Source: Idiomarina seosinensis_A (GTDB lineage Bacteria > Pseudomonadota > Gammaproteobacteria > Enterobacterales > Alteromonadaceae). Taken from it: a stretch of 64,000 bases of DNA. Under the pieces are notes generated by a model. That model ran no database searches. It worked only from the letters and a program-made list of their open reading frames with translations, and had not been told where the DNA came from. Where the stretch lies: positions 1-64,000 of the forward strand of contig NZ_CP085211.1 in NCBI RefSeq assembly GCF_044797955.1. Direction: 5' to 3'. Of the stretch, positions 61,713 to 64,000 are shown piece after piece. The position numbers and the translations under genes were made by a program. The stretch's first letter is position 1. Each line of letters opens with the position of its first letter.

Positions 61713-63869
61713 TTACTTTGCACTCGTTGTTTCAAAGTAGGATTTACCGGCCTCTGCCATCTCACGCATACCGTCAGTTACCTGGTATATTTCACCTAAA
61801 TGCGCGTATTGGTCTGCCAGATTAATAAAGTTGTTTAATCCCATAGTCTCCAGGTAGCGGAAAGGCCCACCGCGGAAAGGGGGAAAGCCGAGACCGTAGA
61901 GCAAAGCAATATCCGCTTCAGCGGCTGAACCAACGATGTCTTCTTCCAGGCAGCGAACTGCTTCGTTCACCATAGGAATCATACAGCGAGCGATCACTTC
62001 GTCTGCATCCAGGGTTTTTCCTTGCTCGGAGCCGGTCAGCTGATAAGCTTCTTCGGCAGGTTGTTTAGTCGGTTTGCCTTTTTTATCGGTACCGTAAACG
62101 TAAAACCCTTTACCATTTTTTTGCCCGTAACGTTCGGCTTCAGCAAGTTGTGCAATAGCACTGGAAGTGTCTCGTTTCATCCGGGTAGGGAACCCTTCTT
62201 CCATCACAACGGTGCAATGGTCTGCGGTGTCGATACCGACAACATCACTTAAGTACGCAGGACCCATTGGCCAACCGAACTGTTTTTCCATGACTTTATC
62301 AATCGCGACAAAGTCGATACCTTCGTCGACCATCCCCGAAAAGCCAGCAAGATACGGGAATAAGACGCGATTAACCAAAAAACCCGGGCAGTCGTTAACG
62401 ACTATAGGCGTCTTGCCTAACTTGAGAGCGTAAGCAACAACGGCAGCGACGGTTTCGTCGGATGTTTTTTCACCACGGATAATTTCGACCAACGGCATTT
62501 TGTGTACCGGGTTGAAAAAATGCATGCCACAGAACTTCTCAGGGCGTTTAAGATTTTTGCTTAATTCAGTAATTGAGATAGTCGATGTATTGGATGTCAG
62601 GATAGCATCGTCGCTGATAACTGATTCGATATCTGCTAATACTGAGCCTTTCACGTCGGCATTCTCGACGACGGCTTCTACCACAATATCAACATCTTTT
62701 ACTGCATCGTTCAGTAAAGTCGGGGTGATAGAGGACAGCACCTTAATCATTTTGTCGTTATTGACCTTACCGCGGTCGACACCTTTTTTAAGGATTTTGC
62801 CTGCCTCTTTCATGCCTAAATCAAGGGCATCCTGCTTGATATCTTTCATTACCGCCGGCACTCCTTTCAGTGCTGACTGATAAGCAATACCACCACCCAT
62901 AATACCGGCGCCTAATACTCCGGCTGTCTTAATTTCTTTTTTGGCAGCTTTAGCAAATTTTTTCGACTTACTTTTAACAGCCTGATCGGCTAAAAATATA
63001 CCTACCTGAGCCTGGCAGGCATCGGTCTGGGTAAGGTCAAAAAAGGCATTATTTTCAGCCTTTAAGGCGCCTTCACGATGTTCGCGGGCGCCATTTTCAA
63101 TCGCCTCAATTGCCTTGTGCGGGGCTGGGTAGTGCTTGCCGGCCTTAGCTGCAACCATGCCTTTAGCTGTGACCAGCGTCATGGTAAGTTCGGTATCATT
63201 TGCTTTTAGCGGTTCCAGCTTGGGCTGCCGCTTCGCTTGCCAGTCCTGCTCGCCTGCTGCAGCGGCTTTGGCTAAGTTTAATGCCGCCTCAGTTAACTTC
63301 TCCGGGGCCACAAGCGCATCGATAGCACCAACTTTTAAGGCGGCTTCGCCATTATTGTTTTTACCGGTTGTTATCCACTCCAGCGCATTGTCAGGACCGA
63401 TAACACGGGGCAGGCGCATGGTTCCGCCAAAACCGGGTATCAAGCCGAGCTTAACTTCGGGAAGGCCAATGGTCGCGGTGCTGTCGGCAACTCGATAATC
63501 ACAGGCCAATAAGGCCTCACAGCCACCACCAAGTGCAAAGCCTTTTACCGCAGCGACTGTTGGCACCGGCAGGTCTTCTAACTGGTCAAAAACCCGGGAC
63601 GCTTTGGCTACCCAGGTACGGGTTTTTTCTGCATCAGAGAACAACGAAAGAAATTCAGTAATGTCCGCGCCGACAATAAAAGTGGATTTGCTGCTGGTAA
63701 CAATCAAGCCTCTTAAATCATCGGTTTGTTTGATTTTTGTTAACGCCTCACTGAATTCTTCTAAGGTTGCCTGGTCGAATTTATTAACCGAGCCTTTCGC
63801 ATCAAATTGCAGTTCAGCGAAGCCGGGTTCAATAAAGTCGACCCGAATGTTTTCACCTTGGTAAATCAT
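61713..63869 (-). CDS. fadB: Fatty oxidation complex alpha subunit FadB
   Basis: Enoyl-CoA hydratase/isomerase (1-190) fused to 3-hydroxyacyl-CoA dehydrogenase (about 310-715). The hydratase shows ALGGGCEALLACDYRVA, the NAD site is GVLGAGIMGGGIAYQSA, and NTSTISITELSKNLKRPE follows. 718 residues (E. coli 729). First gene of the fadBA operon. Confidence 0.96.
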   Translation of the reverse strand: MIYQGENIRVDFIEPGFAELQFDAKGSVNKFDQATLEEFSEALTKIKQTDDLRGLIVTSSKSTFIVGADITEFLSLFSDAEKTRTWVAKASRVFDQLEDLPVPTVAAVKGFALGGGCEALLACDYRVADSTATIGLPEVKLGLIPGFGGTMRLPRVIGPDNALEWITTGKNNNGEAALKVGAIDALVAPEKLTEAALNLAKAAAAGEQDWQAKRQPKLEPLKANDTELTMTLVTAKGMVAAKAGKHYPAPHKAIEAIENGAREHREGALKAENNAFFDLTQTDACQAQVGIFLADQAVKSKSKKFAKAAKKEIKTAGVLGAGIMGGGIAYQSALKGVPAVMKDIKQDALDLGMKEAGKILKKGVDRGKVNNDKMIKVLSSITPTLLNDAVKDVDIVVEAVVENADVKGSVLADIESVISDDAILTSNTSTISITELSKNLKRPEKFCGMHFFNPVHKMPLVEIIRGEKTSDETVAAVVAYALKLGKTPIVVNDCPGFLVNRVLFPYLAGFSGMVDEGIDFVAIDKVMEKQFGWPMGPAYLSDVVGIDTADHCTVVMEEGFPTRMKRDTSSAIAQLAEAERYGQKNGKGFYVYGTDKKGKPTKQPAEEAYQLTGSEQGKTLDADEVIARCMIPMVNEAVRCLEEDIVGSAAEADIALLYGLGFPPFRGGPFRYLETMGLNNFINLADQYAHLGEIYQVTDGMREMAEAGKSYFETTSAK

Positions 63870-63984
63870 TTTGGGTCTCCCATGACATCCATTAAATTTT
63901 TGCTACAAAGAACCTGATTCTGAGATAGCTTTAGGTTATGGTAGAGAGAGTTTGGCGCGAAAGCGTCGATTTTTCAACGGTTAT

Positions 63985-64000
63985 TTAAACATGCGTTTGA
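63985..64000. promoter_or_regulatory. PsrA-like palindrome upstream of fadB (at window edge)
   Basis: ttaaacatgcgtttga contains AAAC-N4-GTTT, resembling the PsrA operator (AAAC-N4-GTTT core) used for fatty acid degradation genes in many gammaproteobacteria. It is about 115 bp upstream of the fadB start and touches the window end. Confidence 0.4.

Noticed and set aside
1..64000. tRNA, rRNA, CRISPR, prophage, insertion sequence or defence island
   Set aside because: I found no cloverleaf, rRNA segment, regular spaced repeats, integrase, transposase or restriction-type genes by eye.

Overview
The window looks like a chromosomal origin region of a marine gammaproteobacterium of the Alteromonadales, most like Idiomarina. 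That placement is inferred from protein character, moderate G+C and gene order (rpmH-dnaA-dnaN-recF-gyrB, atpIBEFHAGDC, parAB-rsmG-mnmG); no database was searched. There is no rRNA, tRNA, prophage, IS element or CRISPR array that I can see. Nearly all of the DNA is compact, co-directional core genes.

Layout. 1-4.3 kb: SOS mutagenesis cassette imuA-imuB-dnaE2 (dnaE2 runs off the left edge) under a perfect LexA box. 4.4-9.7 kb: acyltransferase, YbdG-type MscS channel, dsbA-srkA, and ccoG with a possible FNR/Anr box. 9.9-12.1 kb: peroxide defence, ahpC and ahpD divergent from oxyR. 12.1-17.7 kb: a membrane-anchored glutamate-synthase-like FMN protein, a PQQ-dependent aldose dehydrogenase directly followed by a TonB receptor resembling the PQQ transporter PqqU, and a DJ-1/HchA-like protein. 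17.7-21.1 kb: a sensor kinase and sigma-54 activator divergent from a small secreted DUF4168 protein that has its own sigma-54 promoter, a layout like zraP-zraSR. 21.2-29.5 kb: solitary acetolactate synthase, then on the other strand glmU-glmS, a CheC-like response regulator, a PAS-GGDEF protein, a CDF metal exporter and a GST. 29.6-36.5 kb: the complete F1Fo ATP synthase operon. 36.6-41 kb: parB, parA, rsmG, mnmG. 40.9-41.4 kb: the likely oriC, rich in GATC and DnaA boxes, between mnmG and mioC as in E. coli. 41.4-45.8 kb: mioC, a periplasmic phosphatase-like protein, a GIY-YIG protein, a DUF2007 protein, a FUSC transporter and an SLC1-type symporter. 45.8-49.6 kb: mnmE-yidC-yidD-rnpA-rpmH. 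49.6-56 kb: dnaA-dnaN-recF-gyrB, with two perfect parS sites inside recF. 56-64 kb: glyS-glyQ, tag, a GNAT, tusA and fadBA.

How it fits together. Replication start (oriC, DnaA, clamp, gyrase), segregation (ParA, ParB, two parS), energy supply (ATP synthase) and membrane/ribosome/tRNA maintenance (YidC, RnpA, MnmE, MnmG, RsmG) are gathered within about 26 kb. The left part holds stress modules: SOS mutagenesis, disulfide bond and kinase stress response, peroxide detoxification and a probable envelope-stress circuit. The items most worth follow-up are the sigma-54/DUF4168 circuit, the PQQ dehydrogenase-PqqU-like receptor pair, and the arrangement of oriC, DnaA boxes and parS.
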